64,000 bases of DNA. Source: Gluconobacter vitians. Its GTDB lineage: Bacteria; Pseudomonadota; Alphaproteobacteria; Acetobacterales; Acetobacteraceae. Location of the stretch: positions 35,766 through 99,765 of the forward strand of contig NZ_JABCQG010000012.1 of assembly GCF_015244565.1 (NCBI RefSeq). The letters run 5' to 3'. Within the stretch, counting starts at the first letter, position 1. Every line of letters begins with the position of its first letter. The notes below the pieces were generated by a model that saw only the letters and a program-made list of their open reading frames with translations, was not told the DNA's origin and did not search any database. The translations under genes were made by a program, and so were the position numbers. Below are positions 54,149-62,888 of the stretch, one piece after another.

Positions 54149-54187
54149 AAAGCGGTTGGGTCCGGGGTGAAAGCTCCGGACCGGCTT
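54148..54187. terminator. Imperfect hairpin between galM and cysE
   Basis: AAAGC...GGTCCGG / CCGGACC...GGCTTT with internal mismatches, located between converging stops. Could terminate both; moderate stem only. Confidence 0.5.
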
Positions 54188-54196
54188 TAAGTCGCT

Positions 54197-54979
54197 TCAG
54201 GCCGGCCGGGGCGTGGTACCCACGATCCTGGCCGGGTTGCCGACGGCGGTGGAATAGGCGGGCACATCTTCCAGCACCACCGAGGCGGCCCCGATCCGGG
54301 CATATTCACCGATAATGAGGCGGCCGAGGATCTTGGCGCCTGATCCGATCATGGCACCCCGGCGCACGATGGGATGACGGTTGCCGGTCAGTTTGCCCGT
54401 GCCTCCGAGCGTGACATCCTGAAACAGCGCAACGTCATCTTCGACGATGCTGGTCTCACCAATCACGATTCCGGTTCCATGATCGATGCTCAGTCGGCGA
54501 CCGAGCCGGGCTGCGGGGTGGATGTCGATGGCGAAGAGTTCGTTGATCCGGCTCTGGAAATGATGGGCCAGATGCTGACGGCCCTTTGTCCAGAGGTGAT
54601 GCGAAATCCGGTAGGCCTGAAGCGCCTGCCATCCCTTGAAGAACAGGAAGGGCGTGACAAGGTCCGGGCAGGCCGGGTCGCGGTCATAGGTCGCCAGAAT
54701 GTCGGAGGCCGCCGTTTCCGCAATTTCGGGCTCCGCACTCAGGACCGAGGCGACGAGACGGGTGATCGTCGTCGCCGGGATGGAGCGGTCCGCCAGTTTC
54801 GTGCCCAGCAGGGAGGCCAGTGCGGACGGAAAGTCCGGATGATCGCCGATATTTGTGGAAAAGACATCCTGGATCAGCGGGTCATGGCAACTGCACGCCT
54901 GGGACTGCATGTCCTTCCAGAAGGCAGTAAGATCCGACGTTCTGTCCGGAACAGGGGCCTGTTCGGGCGCTCCCGTCAT
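54197..54979 (-). CDS. cysE: Serine O-acetyltransferase
   Basis: 260-aa first enzyme of cysteine synthesis. N-terminal helical domain, then the left-handed beta-helix hexapeptide part: FAIDIHPAARLGRRLSIDH, GIVIGETSIVEDDVALFQ, DVTLGGTGK and ILGRLIIGEYARIGAASVV. His/Asp of the active site are in SIDHGTGIVIGE. Start overlaps the ubiH-like stop (ATGA). The C-terminus (GTTPRPA) lacks a clear Ile end for CysK binding. Confidence 0.94.
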   Translation of the reverse strand: MTGAPEQAPVPDRTSDLTAFWKDMQSQACSCHDPLIQDVFSTNIGDHPDFPSALASLLGTKLADRSIPATTITRLVASVLSAEPEIAETAASDILATYDRDPACPDLVTPFLFFKGWQALQAYRISHHLWTKGRQHLAHHFQSRINELFAIDIHPAARLGRRLSIDHGTGIVIGETSIVEDDVALFQDVTLGGTGKLTGNRHPIVRRGAMIGSGAKILGRLIIGEYARIGAASVVLEDVPAYSTAVGNPARIVGTTPRPA

Positions 54980-56184
54980 ACGCCCATGGCCTTTCGCACA
55001 AAGGCCCGGCGCAGGGCAGGGAAGCGCTGGACGCCCGCGATGCCGATATCGCGCAGGCGGCGCAGAACGGGATTGTCATTGCCGAACAGGCGCTCGAGCG
55101 CATCCGTTGCGGCGAGCATGGCCATGTTGCCGGGGCGGGTGTTGCGCTGATAGCGGACCAGAAGCTCGCGGCTGCCCATATCCCTGCGGTTCCGGTGGGC
55201 CTCGATCAGCAGGTCTGCAAGAGAAATCACGTCCCGGAAACCGATATTCAGGCCTTGCCCTGCGATCGGATGGATGCCGTGTGCGGCGTCACCGGCGAGT
55301 GCCAGACGCGGGCCGATATAGCTTTGGGCGTACTGCGCCGAGAGCGGATAAATCCAGCGACGGCCGACGGGCGTGATTTCGCCCAGATCCTCGTTCGCCA
55401 TACGGGCCTTGATCTCGCGCCCGAAGATTTCGTCCGGCAGGTCATGGAAACGCTGGGCGCGGCCTTCACCTTCGGTCCAGACAATGGCGGAGCGATGCGG
55501 GTGCTCGGCCGTGCCGGGCATGGGCAGGCGGGCGAACGGACCTTCCGGCAGGAAATATTCGAGCGCCACGCCATGATGCGGCTTTTCATGCGCGATGGTC
55601 GCGACGATGCCGTACTCGTTATAGGGAATCTTGGTCAGCCCGATCCGTGCCTGACGACGCAGCGGGGAGCGGCGTCCTTCCGCCGCCACGGCCAGCTTGG
55701 CTGTCACGGTCTTTCCGGAGGCCAGACGGATGGAGACATGATCCGGATGGAACGTGAAGCTCCCCAGATCCGGGGCATGGACATCGAGGCTGTCATACTG
55801 CGTCAGCGTCCGGTTGATTGCCAGACGCAGGTCCCGCGCCTCGACCATCCAGCCGAAGCTCTGGCCTTCGGGGGCGTCTTCCGGGCCGAAATGCAGCGTC
55901 AGCGGGGAGGGGGCCTCATGCGGGCGTCCGTCCGCCACGAGGATCTCATGGATCGGCTGGGCAACGCTGGTCAGATTGTCCCAGATTCCGGCATCCGCCA
56001 GCATCCGGCGGGAGCCTTCCGCGATGGCATAGGCCCGGCCATCCAGTGCGGGGTCTTCCATGCCTGGCAGGGCATTGCGGTCGATGAGCAGGACGCGCAC
56101 GCCCTCTGCCGCCAGACGACACGCCAGCGTAGCGCCCACCGGGCCGGCACCGTTGATGCAGAGGTCGTAATGGGTTTTTTTCAT
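54976..56184 (-). CDS. UbiH/UbiF-family FAD monooxygenase (ubiquinone hydroxylase type)
   Basis: 402-aa flavoprotein hydroxylase: FAD motif CINGAGPVGATLACRLA near residue 10, and LALAGDAAHGIHPIAGQGLNIGFRD, the GD motif with the UbiH-type HPxxGQGxN. Acts on a polyprenyl phenol in ubiquinone synthesis; the ring position (UbiH, UbiI, UbiF, UbiL) cannot be told. ATG 56184 chosen with GGGAG 9 nt upstream over ATG 56193. Translationally coupled to cysE, an unusual partner. Confidence 0.9.
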   Translation of the reverse strand: MKKTHYDLCINGAGPVGATLACRLAAEGVRVLLIDRNALPGMEDPALDGRAYAIAEGSRRMLADAGIWDNLTSVAQPIHEILVADGRPHEAPSPLTLHFGPEDAPEGQSFGWMVEARDLRLAINRTLTQYDSLDVHAPDLGSFTFHPDHVSIRLASGKTVTAKLAVAAEGRRSPLRRQARIGLTKIPYNEYGIVATIAHEKPHHGVALEYFLPEGPFARLPMPGTAEHPHRSAIVWTEGEGRAQRFHDLPDEIFGREIKARMANEDLGEITPVGRRWIYPLSAQYAQSYIGPRLALAGDAAHGIHPIAGQGLNIGFRDVISLADLLIEAHRNRRDMGSRELLVRYQRNTRPGNMAMLAATDALERLFGNDNPVLRRLRDIGIAGVQRFPALRRAFVRKAMGV

Positions 56185-56248
56185 CGTACTCATCTCCCTG
56201 CCCCTGTCCTACTCCTGCGGCGGTTTGAGCGGAAGGGGGCGGCGCGCG

Positions 56249-56926
56249 TTACCCCCCGGAGCGTGCCAGCCGCATCTGCATCAGCAGCAGGGCGGCCTGC
56301 TGGAATGACCGGTTCGGGTGGTCCTGGCAGTATTGACGGAAAAAATTCTGATCTTCCCTGATGCGTTCCGGTGTCAGGGAAAACGTCATGACCGATTTGC
56401 CGTCCTCGTACCGGGCGGCATTCACGGCTGTGACCAGACCAAGATACCACTGGTAGAACAGGACACTCTCCGATGTTTCGGAAGCCGCCATGGCCTTTGT
56501 GAATTTTTCACAGGGATTGCAGCCAATGCCGTAAGCCATCGGTTTCGGAAGCGCAGGAGGGCCGTTTTCGTCTACGACCAGCTTCCCGTTTTCATCCAGA
56601 TCATAGCGTTCGCCGTTATCGCCTATGACGATCGCGTTCAGCCTGTGGCTGATCTGAACCATTTTGAGCATCTGGTACTCGTCTGGATATTTGTAGGTGA
56701 TGTTGCCACCGCACCAGAAGAACCGCGTCCCCTGCGGTGTCTCTTCAGGTTTGGGATGGGCCAGCCACTCGGCATCACAGGTCGGGTACTTCCGTGGATC
56801 TCCCGAGGGGGCGAAGCAGAGTTCGTCATCACGCTGGATGACGTCAAACCATTCTTCCAGCGTCAGGCTGCGGCCCGGACGTCCTGTCCAGATGGGGTCC
56901 CGGGTAATACTGAGATCATAACCCAT
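56249..56926 (-). CDS. Hypothetical protein with MGYDLSITR N-terminus
   Basis: 225-aa protein I do not recognise functionally. It starts MGYDLSITRDPIW, a motif common to a scattered family of small bacterial proteins, and has LTLEEWFDVIQRDDEL, RFFWCGGNITYKYPDEYQM, and GIGCNPCEKFTKAM (CxxC). No signal peptide or membrane segment. ATG 56926 has AGGAG 5 nt upstream, a good site; ATG 56947 is out. It follows ubiH and cysE on the same strand with 64 nt between. Confidence 0.8.
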   Translation of the reverse strand: MGYDLSITRDPIWTGRPGRSLTLEEWFDVIQRDDELCFAPSGDPRKYPTCDAEWLAHPKPEETPQGTRFFWCGGNITYKYPDEYQMLKMVQISHRLNAIVIGDNGERYDLDENGKLVVDENGPPALPKPMAYGIGCNPCEKFTKAMAASETSESVLFYQWYLGLVTAVNAARYEDGKSVMTFSLTPERIREDQNFFRQYCQDHPNRSFQQAALLLMQMRLARSGG

Positions 56927-57269
56927 GAATGCTCCTGAAATCCGCAAACTATAGCGCTAAAGAAAGGCGGCGGGATGCACGGTTTTCAAAGTCAATCGTG
57001 ATGCCGAAAGCGCCTGCGCCGGGAAAATTTCACCCAGGCTGCCATTGCTGTGCTTCACTGTCATCCTGCGGGAGAGACTTTTCTTCCGGTAATTTCGCAT
57101 GACGGACGGATGGCAGGGAACAATTCATTCCCCCTGATGTTCTGTCCTGCGTCATCATGACCGTTCGCGGAAGAAAGGCCTGAGCCTCTGCCGCACATCT
57201 CCCTTTCCTGACAGCGTGCCGGGAAGGGGCAGATTTTGAATATGCAGGGGAAAGGGAACCGCACAGCGC
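56927..57269. other. Intergenic region between hypothetical gene and mscS
   Basis: 343 bp between divergent genes. On the reverse strand TATAGT lies about 25 nt before the hypothetical gene start and could be a -10. The 67-aa reverse ORF at 57061-57264 is not supported. No strong dyad was found. Confidence 0.5.
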
Positions 57270-58493
57270 ATGATCGAACATTCCTACGTCAATTCCATGA
57301 GCCGGGTCGGGCATCTCCTGAGCTGGCTTCCCGCTCCGCTTGGTTCGATCCTTCTGCTGCTTCTGGCGGCGGGAATTGCGCTGCTGTTCAGCCGCGTCAT
57401 CACGGAGGCCCTGCCACGGCTGCCGGGCCTGCGTCGCATCCAGTTCATTCATGCGATCATCGCGCGCCTGCGGACGACCATCCGCAACTTCCTGATGATC
57501 ATCGCCGCCAGTGCCGCCCTTCAGGCCACGACCGGTTTTACGCCCGCGACGATGACCTTTCTGGAACAGGCGTTCCTGTGCCTGTTCATTCTCAATCTCG
57601 GCTTCGGCATCATCAAGACGTTTCGCCTGCTGACGGACCAGTATCTTAACCGCATCACGGCCAAGGAGCACACGGACGACATCACTGCGCGCTCGCACCA
57701 GACACAGATCCGTGTCCTGCGCCGGCTGATCGAGATCTCGTTCGGCGTGCTGACGGTCGCGTCCTCGCTGATGGTGTTCCACTCGGTGCAGAAATTCGGT
57801 GTGTCGCTGTTTGCGTCCGCCGGGGCCGCCTCCCTGATCGTTGGTTTGTCCGCCCGTCCGGCCCTGTCGAACCTGATTGCCGGTATCCAGATCGCCGTCA
57901 CCCAGCCGATCCGCATGGAGGATATGCTGATCCTGAACGGGGACTGGGCCTGGGTTGAGGAAATCAACGCGACCTATGTCGTCCTGCGCACCTGGGACCG
58001 CCGCCGCTACATCGTGCCGATTTCGTACTTCCTTGAAAATCCGTTCCAGAACTGGACGCACAGTTCGCCGTCTCTGATCTGCTCGCTGTTCCTGTGGCTG
58101 GACTATCAGACCCCGGTCGAGCGCCTGCGGGAAATCTACTTCGAGGAACTCGCCAAGTGCCCGGACTGGGATCAGGACAAGACCTCCATCGGCTGCCAGA
58201 TCGCGGATACCAACGCACAGGTCATTTCCATCCGTCTGATCGCGGGTGCGGCCGATGCGAACGGGATGTGGAATCTGGGCTGCGACATCCGCGAGCGCAT
58301 GCTGCGCCGTCTGCGCACGGAAATGCCAGAATGCCTGCCGCGCGGACGGACCGCCATTGTCTCCGGGACGCCGGACCAGAGCCCCTGGCCGGACAATCTG
58401 GTCGCCCCGCCGGTCAACCGCCCGCAGGATGGCCCCTATCGCGGCCCGGACATGCCGGCTTCTCCGCCCGCAGCGATGCCCGGACGCTCCTGA
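57270..58493 (+). CDS. MscS-family mechanosensitive channel protein
   Basis: 407-aa membrane protein: three or four N-terminal helices, then the TM3/beta-domain core FGVSLFASAGAASLIVGLSA, RPALSNLIAGIQIAVTQPIRM, DMLILNGDWAWVEEINATYV and VVLRTWDRRRYIVPISYFLE, the MscS signature. Longer than E. coli MscS; the C-terminal 60 residues are Pro-rich. Probably relieves osmotic pressure. ATG 57270 with no clear ribosome-binding site. Confidence 0.92.
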   Translation: MIEHSYVNSMSRVGHLLSWLPAPLGSILLLLLAAGIALLFSRVITEALPRLPGLRRIQFIHAIIARLRTTIRNFLMIIAASAALQATTGFTPATMTFLEQAFLCLFILNLGFGIIKTFRLLTDQYLNRITAKEHTDDITARSHQTQIRVLRRLIEISFGVLTVASSLMVFHSVQKFGVSLFASAGAASLIVGLSARPALSNLIAGIQIAVTQPIRMEDMLILNGDWAWVEEINATYVVLRTWDRRRYIVPISYFLENPFQNWTHSSPSLICSLFLWLDYQTPVERLREIYFEELAKCPDWDQDKTSIGCQIADTNAQVISIRLIAGAADANGMWNLGCDIRERMLRRLRTEMPECLPRGRTAIVSGTPDQSPWPDNLVAPPVNRPQDGPYRGPDMPASPPAAMPGRS

Positions 58494-58640
58494 GGAGAAG
58501 CGTTTGGGCAACAGGCTCATTCGTTCAGGGAAAATTCACTGAAAACGGCACGGCCGGACTGCCAATATCATTATGAGACTGGCATGATCTGGGGCATACT
58601 CTGATACAGATTGCCAGACCGCAACGAGGATATGCCGTTC

Positions 58641-58979
58641 GTGAAGCTCGTTACTGCCATCATCAAACCGTTCAAGCTTGATGACGTCCGCGAAGCCCTG
58701 ACCCCGCTTGGGGTGCAGGGTCTCACTGTTACCGAGGTCAAGGGTTTTGGCCGCCAGAAAGGCCAGACGGAGATCTATCGCGGCGCCGAGTATCACGTCA
58801 GCTTCCTGCCCAAGCTCAAGATCGAGGTCGCCGTTTCCGACACGATCGCCGAGGACGTGATCGAGGCCATCATGACCGCAGCCCGCACCGGCAAGATTGG
58901 TGACGGCAAGATCATGGTCTCCAGCCTCGACCAGCTCATCCGCATCCGTACGGGAGAAACCGGCGAGGGCGCTCTCTGA
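58641..58979 (+). CDS. glnK: PII nitrogen regulator GlnK/GlnB
   Basis: 112-aa PII protein, exactly the family length when the GTG at 58641 is used; GAGGA lies 10 nt upstream. An ATG at 58632 has the Shine-Dalgarno only 1-2 nt away. From the GTG, the T-loop Tyr ([10 protein letters not shown]) is residue 51, the known uridylylation site. Also [13 protein letters not shown] and the ATP-binding TGKIGDGKI. Coupled to amtB by TGATG, hence GlnK rather than GlnB by context. Confidence 0.95.
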   Translation: MKLVTAIIKPFKLDDVREALTPLGVQGLTVTEVKGFGRQKGQTEIYRGAEYHVSFLPKLKIEVAVSDTIAEDVIEAIMTAARTGKIGDGKIMVSSLDQLIRIRTGETGEGAL

Positions 58980-60337
58980 TGGCCGCCCCTGCGCTGAGGC
59001 GCTCCGTACTTTCCCTTGCAGCCGGTGTTGTTGCGCTGCCCGCCATCGCCCATGCCGCTCCGGCCGCTGCCCCCATTGATACGGGTGACACGGCCTGGAT
59101 GCTCGTCAGCACGGCCTTTGTCCTGATGATGACTATCCCCGGCCTGGCGCTGTTCTATGGCGGCATGGTCCGCAAGAAGAACGTGCTGGCGACGCTGATC
59201 CAGTCCTTCATGATCTGCTGCATCGGCAGTCTGGTCTGGATGGTCGCCGGGTACAGTCTGGCGTTCTCAACCGGTTCGCCCTGGATCGGGGATCTGTCGC
59301 GCGTCCTGCTGCGGGGTGTTGCGGACAACTTCCATGAGGGCGTTGATTCCGCTTTCACGCTTGGCGCCGGAACCCCTGCCGCCGTCACGATGACGATCCC
59401 CGAGAGCGTCTTCATGATGTTCCAGATGACGTTTGCCGTCATCACCCCCGCCCTCATTACGGGCGCCTATGCCGAGCGCATGAAGTTCTCTTCCATGTGC
59501 CTCTTTACGGTGGCCTGGCTGCTGCTGGTTTACGCGCCGGTTGCGCACTGGGTCTGGAGCCCGACCGGCTGGGTCGCGGGGCTTGGTGCGGTGGACTTCG
59601 CTGGCGGTACGGTCGTGCACATCAATTCCGGTGTGGCCGGTCTGGTCTGTGCGATCATTCTGGGACGCCGCAAGGGGTTCGGCACGGAAGATCTCTCTCC
59701 GTTCAACCTGACCTACGCCATTATCGGCGCATCTCTGCTCTGGGTCGGCTGGTTCGGCTTCAATGCGGGTTCCGCGCTGGGTGCCAATGGCCGCGCGGGC
59801 ATGGCCATGCTGACGACGCAGGTCGCTGCCGCTGCGGGCGGTGTGGCCTGGATGGTCGTCGAATGGGCGCGCACGGGCAAGCCAACGGCGCTGGGGATCA
59901 TCTCGGGTGCGGTGGCCGGTCTGGTCGCCATCACGCCAGCCGCAGGGTTCGTCCTGCCGGGCAGCGCGGTCCTCATTGGTCTGATCGCTGGTGCTGGATG
60001 CTTCTGGAGCGCCACCTGGCTCAAGCACCGCTTCAATTATGATGACAGCCTCGATGCGTTCGGCGTCCACGGTACGGGCGGCATCATCGGCGCCATCCTC
60101 ACCGGCGCGTTCGCCTATGGTCCGCTTTCGGCCACGGCGTCCAACCCGGAAGGGACGGTCGCCAGTGTCCATCAGGTCGTGGCACAGGCCGAGGCCGTGG
60201 GTGTGACGGTGGTGTGGTGTGTTATCATGACGACGCTGATCCTGAAGGTTCTGGATCTGGTGATGGGCCTGCGGGTCTCGCCGGAAGAGGAGCTTGAAGG
60301 TCTCGACATGGTTCTGCATGGTGAGCGCATCAACTGA
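58979..60337 (+). CDS. amtB: Ammonium transporter AmtB
   Basis: 452-aa channel with a cleavable-looking N-terminus (residues 1-27, AIAHA-AP) and 11 helices: GLALFYGGMVRKKNVL, EYAERMKF-type region GAYAERMKFSSM, the twin His in TVVHINSGVAG and DAFGVHGTGGI, and the pore Phe/Trp residues. GlnK normally blocks the cytoplasmic face when nitrogen is ample. Overlaps glnK by 1 nt. Confidence 0.97.
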   Translation: MAAPALRRSVLSLAAGVVALPAIAHAAPAAAPIDTGDTAWMLVSTAFVLMMTIPGLALFYGGMVRKKNVLATLIQSFMICCIGSLVWMVAGYSLAFSTGSPWIGDLSRVLLRGVADNFHEGVDSAFTLGAGTPAAVTMTIPESVFMMFQMTFAVITPALITGAYAERMKFSSMCLFTVAWLLLVYAPVAHWVWSPTGWVAGLGAVDFAGGTVVHINSGVAGLVCAIILGRRKGFGTEDLSPFNLTYAIIGASLLWVGWFGFNAGSALGANGRAGMAMLTTQVAAAAGGVAWMVVEWARTGKPTALGIISGAVAGLVAITPAAGFVLPGSAVLIGLIAGAGCFWSATWLKHRFNYDDSLDAFGVHGTGGIIGAILTGAFAYGPLSATASNPEGTVASVHQVVAQAEAVGVTVVWCVIMTTLILKVLDLVMGLRVSPEEELEGLDMVLHGERIN

Positions 60338-60409
60338 CTGCGCCCATCCGGCGGTTATGCTGCGGGGGCTGTTTTCTCCCGCCGATTTCAGAATGAAGGT
60401 TCTTTCTGC

Positions 60410-60934
60410 ATGACGTTTACAAAAGCCTTTTCCGGCCTTTCCCTCGCGGCGCTTCTGGCCGCCGGGCTAAGCGCTGCCCCCGCGCATGCCATGACGGCCA
60501 AGGAATGCCATGCCGCATTCAAGACGGCCAAGCAGAACGGTTCCCTGAACGGCCAGTCCTACAAGGCCTTCAAGGCCGCCAGCTGTGGTGAAACGACCAA
60601 GGCTGCCGCTGCTCCGGCCGCCGCGGCTGAAACGGCCCCGACCGCTGCTGCAACCCCCGCTGCTTCCACCAGCGCCGCAGCGTCGGATTCTTCTCCGGCT
60701 GCGACAAAGGCCCCGATCGCGCCCAAGGCGGCGGTTGCTTCGTCGGGCAATGTCGTGTTCCCGACGGCCATCTCTCCGGAATTCAGCAAGCTCTCCGCCG
60801 GCAAGGCCCGTCAGAAGACCTGCGTGGCCCAGTACAACGCCAACAAGGCGAACGGCGGCAACGGTTCGCTGAAATGGATCCAGAAGGGCGGCGGCTACTG
60901 GTCGGAGTGCAACTCCCGCCTCAAGGGTGAATAA
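60410..60934 (+). CDS. Exported Ala/Pro-rich hypothetical protein
   Basis: 174-aa protein: signal peptide (LAALLAAGLSAAPAHA-M), then TAKECHAAFKTAKQNGSLNG, a central 60-residue Ala/Pro/Thr/Ser linker, and a C-terminal part with KTCVAQYNANKANGG and GGGYWSECNSRLKGE. Two Cys before and two after the linker. No known domain; resembles two short Cys-containing modules joined by a flexible tether. ATG 60410; followed by a strong terminator, so likely expressed. Function unknown. Confidence 0.8.
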   Translation: MTFTKAFSGLSLAALLAAGLSAAPAHAMTAKECHAAFKTAKQNGSLNGQSYKAFKAASCGETTKAAAAPAAAAETAPTAAATPAASTSAAASDSSPAATKAPIAPKAAVASSGNVVFPTAISPEFSKLSAGKARQKTCVAQYNANKANGGNGSLKWIQKGGGYWSECNSRLKGE

Positions 60935-60946
60935 GCACTGCTTTGC

Positions 60947-60982
60947 AAAAAAGGCTCCTTCCTTCGGGAAGGGGCCTTTTTT
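60947..60982 (+). terminator. Terminator of the exported protein gene
   Basis: AAAAAAGGCTCCTTCC-TTCG-GGAAGGGGCCTTTTTT, a long stem with one mismatch and T-run, 12 nt after the stop. Confidence 0.93.
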
Positions 60983-61111
60983 ATTTGATCATACGTCTCA
61001 TAAGCACAGCTGTTTGGGGGGCGGAAAGCCCGCTATCGGCATTGGGCGATCAGAAGCAGACACCGACACATCATTGAGACCCTCCTGACCATAAAGGGCT
61101 AAAGAAAGGCT

Positions 61112-62044
61112 TCATCTACCTTTCTGCTCCCTCCCGATCAGTTCCAGACCCTCTTCATAGGTCGTGACAGAAAACTCCGGAAAATGATGCTTGAATTTCG
61201 CTGAATCAAAAAGATTGTCCTGTTCATAACGCGGGAGCAGTTCCCTGATCTCCCGGACCTGCTTTGAAAAAATGCCTGCGAGGATCAGCGGCCATTTTCC
61301 GATGACGGAATAAGCAGGCGTTCGTCCGAAAACCCTGCTCGCCATGGTGACAAATGTCTTATAGGTCGGCCGCTCATCACAGCATGGGAGATGCCAGGTC
61401 TGCCCGAAAGCAGCCGGTGTATTGCCCAGGGTTGCCAGTGCACGGCTCGCATCCGGCGTCCAGATGAGGGTGCGGCGCGTATCGTCACGGACAGGAACCA
61501 GAGGCCTTTTGCCGGTTTTCAGCCTGTCGATAATCAGGGTATTAGTGAAGCTCTGTGTTTTTTCGGGGCCATAGAATTCCGGGGCACGGGCGATGAGCAC
61601 GGGAATGTCTCCCCGCGCCATTTCTTCCAGGACCATGGACGCCATTGCGGCGCGCACCCGCCCTTTCCGGCCAACGGGAGCGAAGCGGGTTTCCTCTGTC
61701 TGAAGCTGGCTGTCCTGCGGATACATGTAGGTATTGTCGAAATATGCAAAGCTGGCCCCAGCAGTCCGGCAGGCTTGCAAAGCATTCTTCAGCAGGACGG
61801 GAAACCGGTCTTCCCAGAGTTTGCTGTCCGGAGGCAGACCAGCTGTGAAATAGACGATGTCGCTGCCTTTCACCGCTTCGGTTGTCTGTCGGACGTCCAT
61901 CAGGTCCGCAGCCATAACAGCGTCGTCTTCATTGACCTTGCGGGGATTGCGGCTCACCAGGCGCAAGTCACGCGTATGATAATGATGCAGGCTCCGCGCC
62001 AGTTCGGTGGCGATCTGACCGTTTGCGCCAAGAATTGTCTGCAT
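61112..62044 (-). CDS. NAD(P)-binding epimerase/reductase-like protein
   Basis: 310-aa Rossmann protein of the extended SDR type: TILGANGQIATELARSL (atypical GxNGxxA), SDIVYFTAGLP, YFDNTYMYPQ, and RAPEFYGPEKTQS, with a shift of the catalytic Tyr region (TYMYPQ). ATG 62044 has AGAGG 9 nt upstream. It is divergent from the DJ-1-like gene across a MerR-type double promoter, so likely induced with it. Substrate unknown; quinone/aldehyde reductase or sugar epimerase are options. Confidence 0.82.
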   Translation of the reverse strand: MQTILGANGQIATELARSLHHYHTRDLRLVSRNPRKVNEDDAVMAADLMDVRQTTEAVKGSDIVYFTAGLPPDSKLWEDRFPVLLKNALQACRTAGASFAYFDNTYMYPQDSQLQTEETRFAPVGRKGRVRAAMASMVLEEMARGDIPVLIARAPEFYGPEKTQSFTNTLIIDRLKTGKRPLVPVRDDTRRTLIWTPDASRALATLGNTPAAFGQTWHLPCCDERPTYKTFVTMASRVFGRTPAYSVIGKWPLILAGIFSKQVREIRELLPRYEQDNLFDSAKFKHHFPEFSVTTYEEGLELIGREQKGR

Positions 62045-62085
62045 ATGTCTTAGCCTCTGCGTTGTCTGACTGATGAGGGACATGC

Positions 62086-62116
62086 AGCTTAACGTTCGAG
62101 TCAGATTTAAGGTCAA
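62086..62116 (-). promoter_or_regulatory. MerR-type promoter of the epimerase-like gene
   Basis: Reverse strand: TTGACC (62111-62116), 19-bp spacer starting TT and ending CGAACGT, -10 TAAGCT (62086-62091). Spacer length and half-sites match the MerR pattern seen twice more in this locus. Confidence 0.8.
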
Positions 62117-62124
62117 ACAGGAGA

Positions 62125-62155
62125 TTGACCTTCAGCCAGGCTCGAACGTTACAGG
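62125..62155 (+). promoter_or_regulatory. MerR-type promoter of the DJ-1-like gene
   Basis: TTGACC (62125-62130), 19-bp spacer ending CGAACGT, -10 TACAGG (62150-62155). It mirrors the promoter at 62086-62116 about the same centre (62120.5). Confidence 0.8.
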
Positions 62156-62195
62156 ATGGGTGTCTGAGTACCCTGCCACATGAAAGGGGCCCGTC

Positions 62196-62888
62196 ATGAA
62201 CCGCCGTATCCTTCACGTTGCCACCAACGTCGCCCATTTTGACAATCCTGCTCATCCTACCGGATTGTGGCTGTCAGAACTGACACATGCCTGGGATGTG
62301 TTTGCCGCCAGGGGTTTTGAACAGCACATTGTCAGCCCTCGGGGCGGGAAGGTTCCGCTTGAGCCCAAGGCTTTGAAGTGGCCCCTGTGCGATCAGTCGG
62401 CCAGGGCCTGGCTGAACGATCCAGTAAAAATGGCTTTACTGGACGCTACACTGAGCCCCGATGACGTTCGGCCCGAAAATTATGATGCGATCTACTTCAC
62501 CGGTGGTCACGGCGTGATGTGGGATTTTCCGGACAGTGACAGTCTTCAGGCCATCACCGGCGCGATCTGGGAAAAGGGTGGCGTCGTATCCGCTGTCTGT
62601 CATGGATATTGTGGGCTTCTGAACATCCGGCGTGCGGATGGTTCTTTTCTGGTGGCCGGCCGAAAGATCACCGGTTTTTCATGGACCGAGGAGAAACTGG
62701 CAGGTGTTGCGCGCGAAGTCCCTTATAATGCGGAAGCACAGGTGAAGGCACGGGGGGCGATTTACGAAAAGGCACTCCTGCCATTCATGTCCCATGTCGT
62801 GAGCGATGGTCGACTGGTAACAGGGCAGAACCCCTTTTCCGCCAGGGGGACGGCAAGAAAAGTCGTGGCGCTTCTGGATGGGGCTTAA
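62196..62888 (+). CDS. DJ-1/PfpI-family (Hsp31-like) protein
   Basis: 230-aa protein of the class I GAT-like superfamily: SPRGGKVPLEP near residue 48, YFTGGHGVMWDFPDSD, and the nucleophile elbow SAVCHGYCGLLN with Cys about 135 followed by His. Such proteins act as glyoxalase III/deglycase or chaperones in carbonyl stress. The substrate is not certain. ATG 62196 with AAAGGGG 7 nt upstream. Promoter is of MerR type; the next gene is merR, whose stop overlaps this stop by 4 nt. Confidence 0.88.
   Translation: MNRRILHVATNVAHFDNPAHPTGLWLSELTHAWDVFAARGFEQHIVSPRGGKVPLEPKALKWPLCDQSARAWLNDPVKMALLDATLSPDDVRPENYDAIYFTGGHGVMWDFPDSDSLQAITGAIWEKGGVVSAVCHGYCGLLNIRRADGSFLVAGRKITGFSWTEEKLAGVAREVPYNAEAQVKARGAIYEKALLPFMSHVVSDGRLVTGQNPFSARGTARKVVALLDGA

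Noticed and set aside
57030..58520. 496-aa reverse ORF opposite mscS
   Set aside because: Shadow frame; the forward MscS core is unmistakable.
58611..58979. TTG 58611 or ATG 58632 as glnK start
   Set aside because: GTG 58641 gives the canonical 112 aa, puts the T-loop Tyr at 51 and has the best Shine-Dalgarno spacing.
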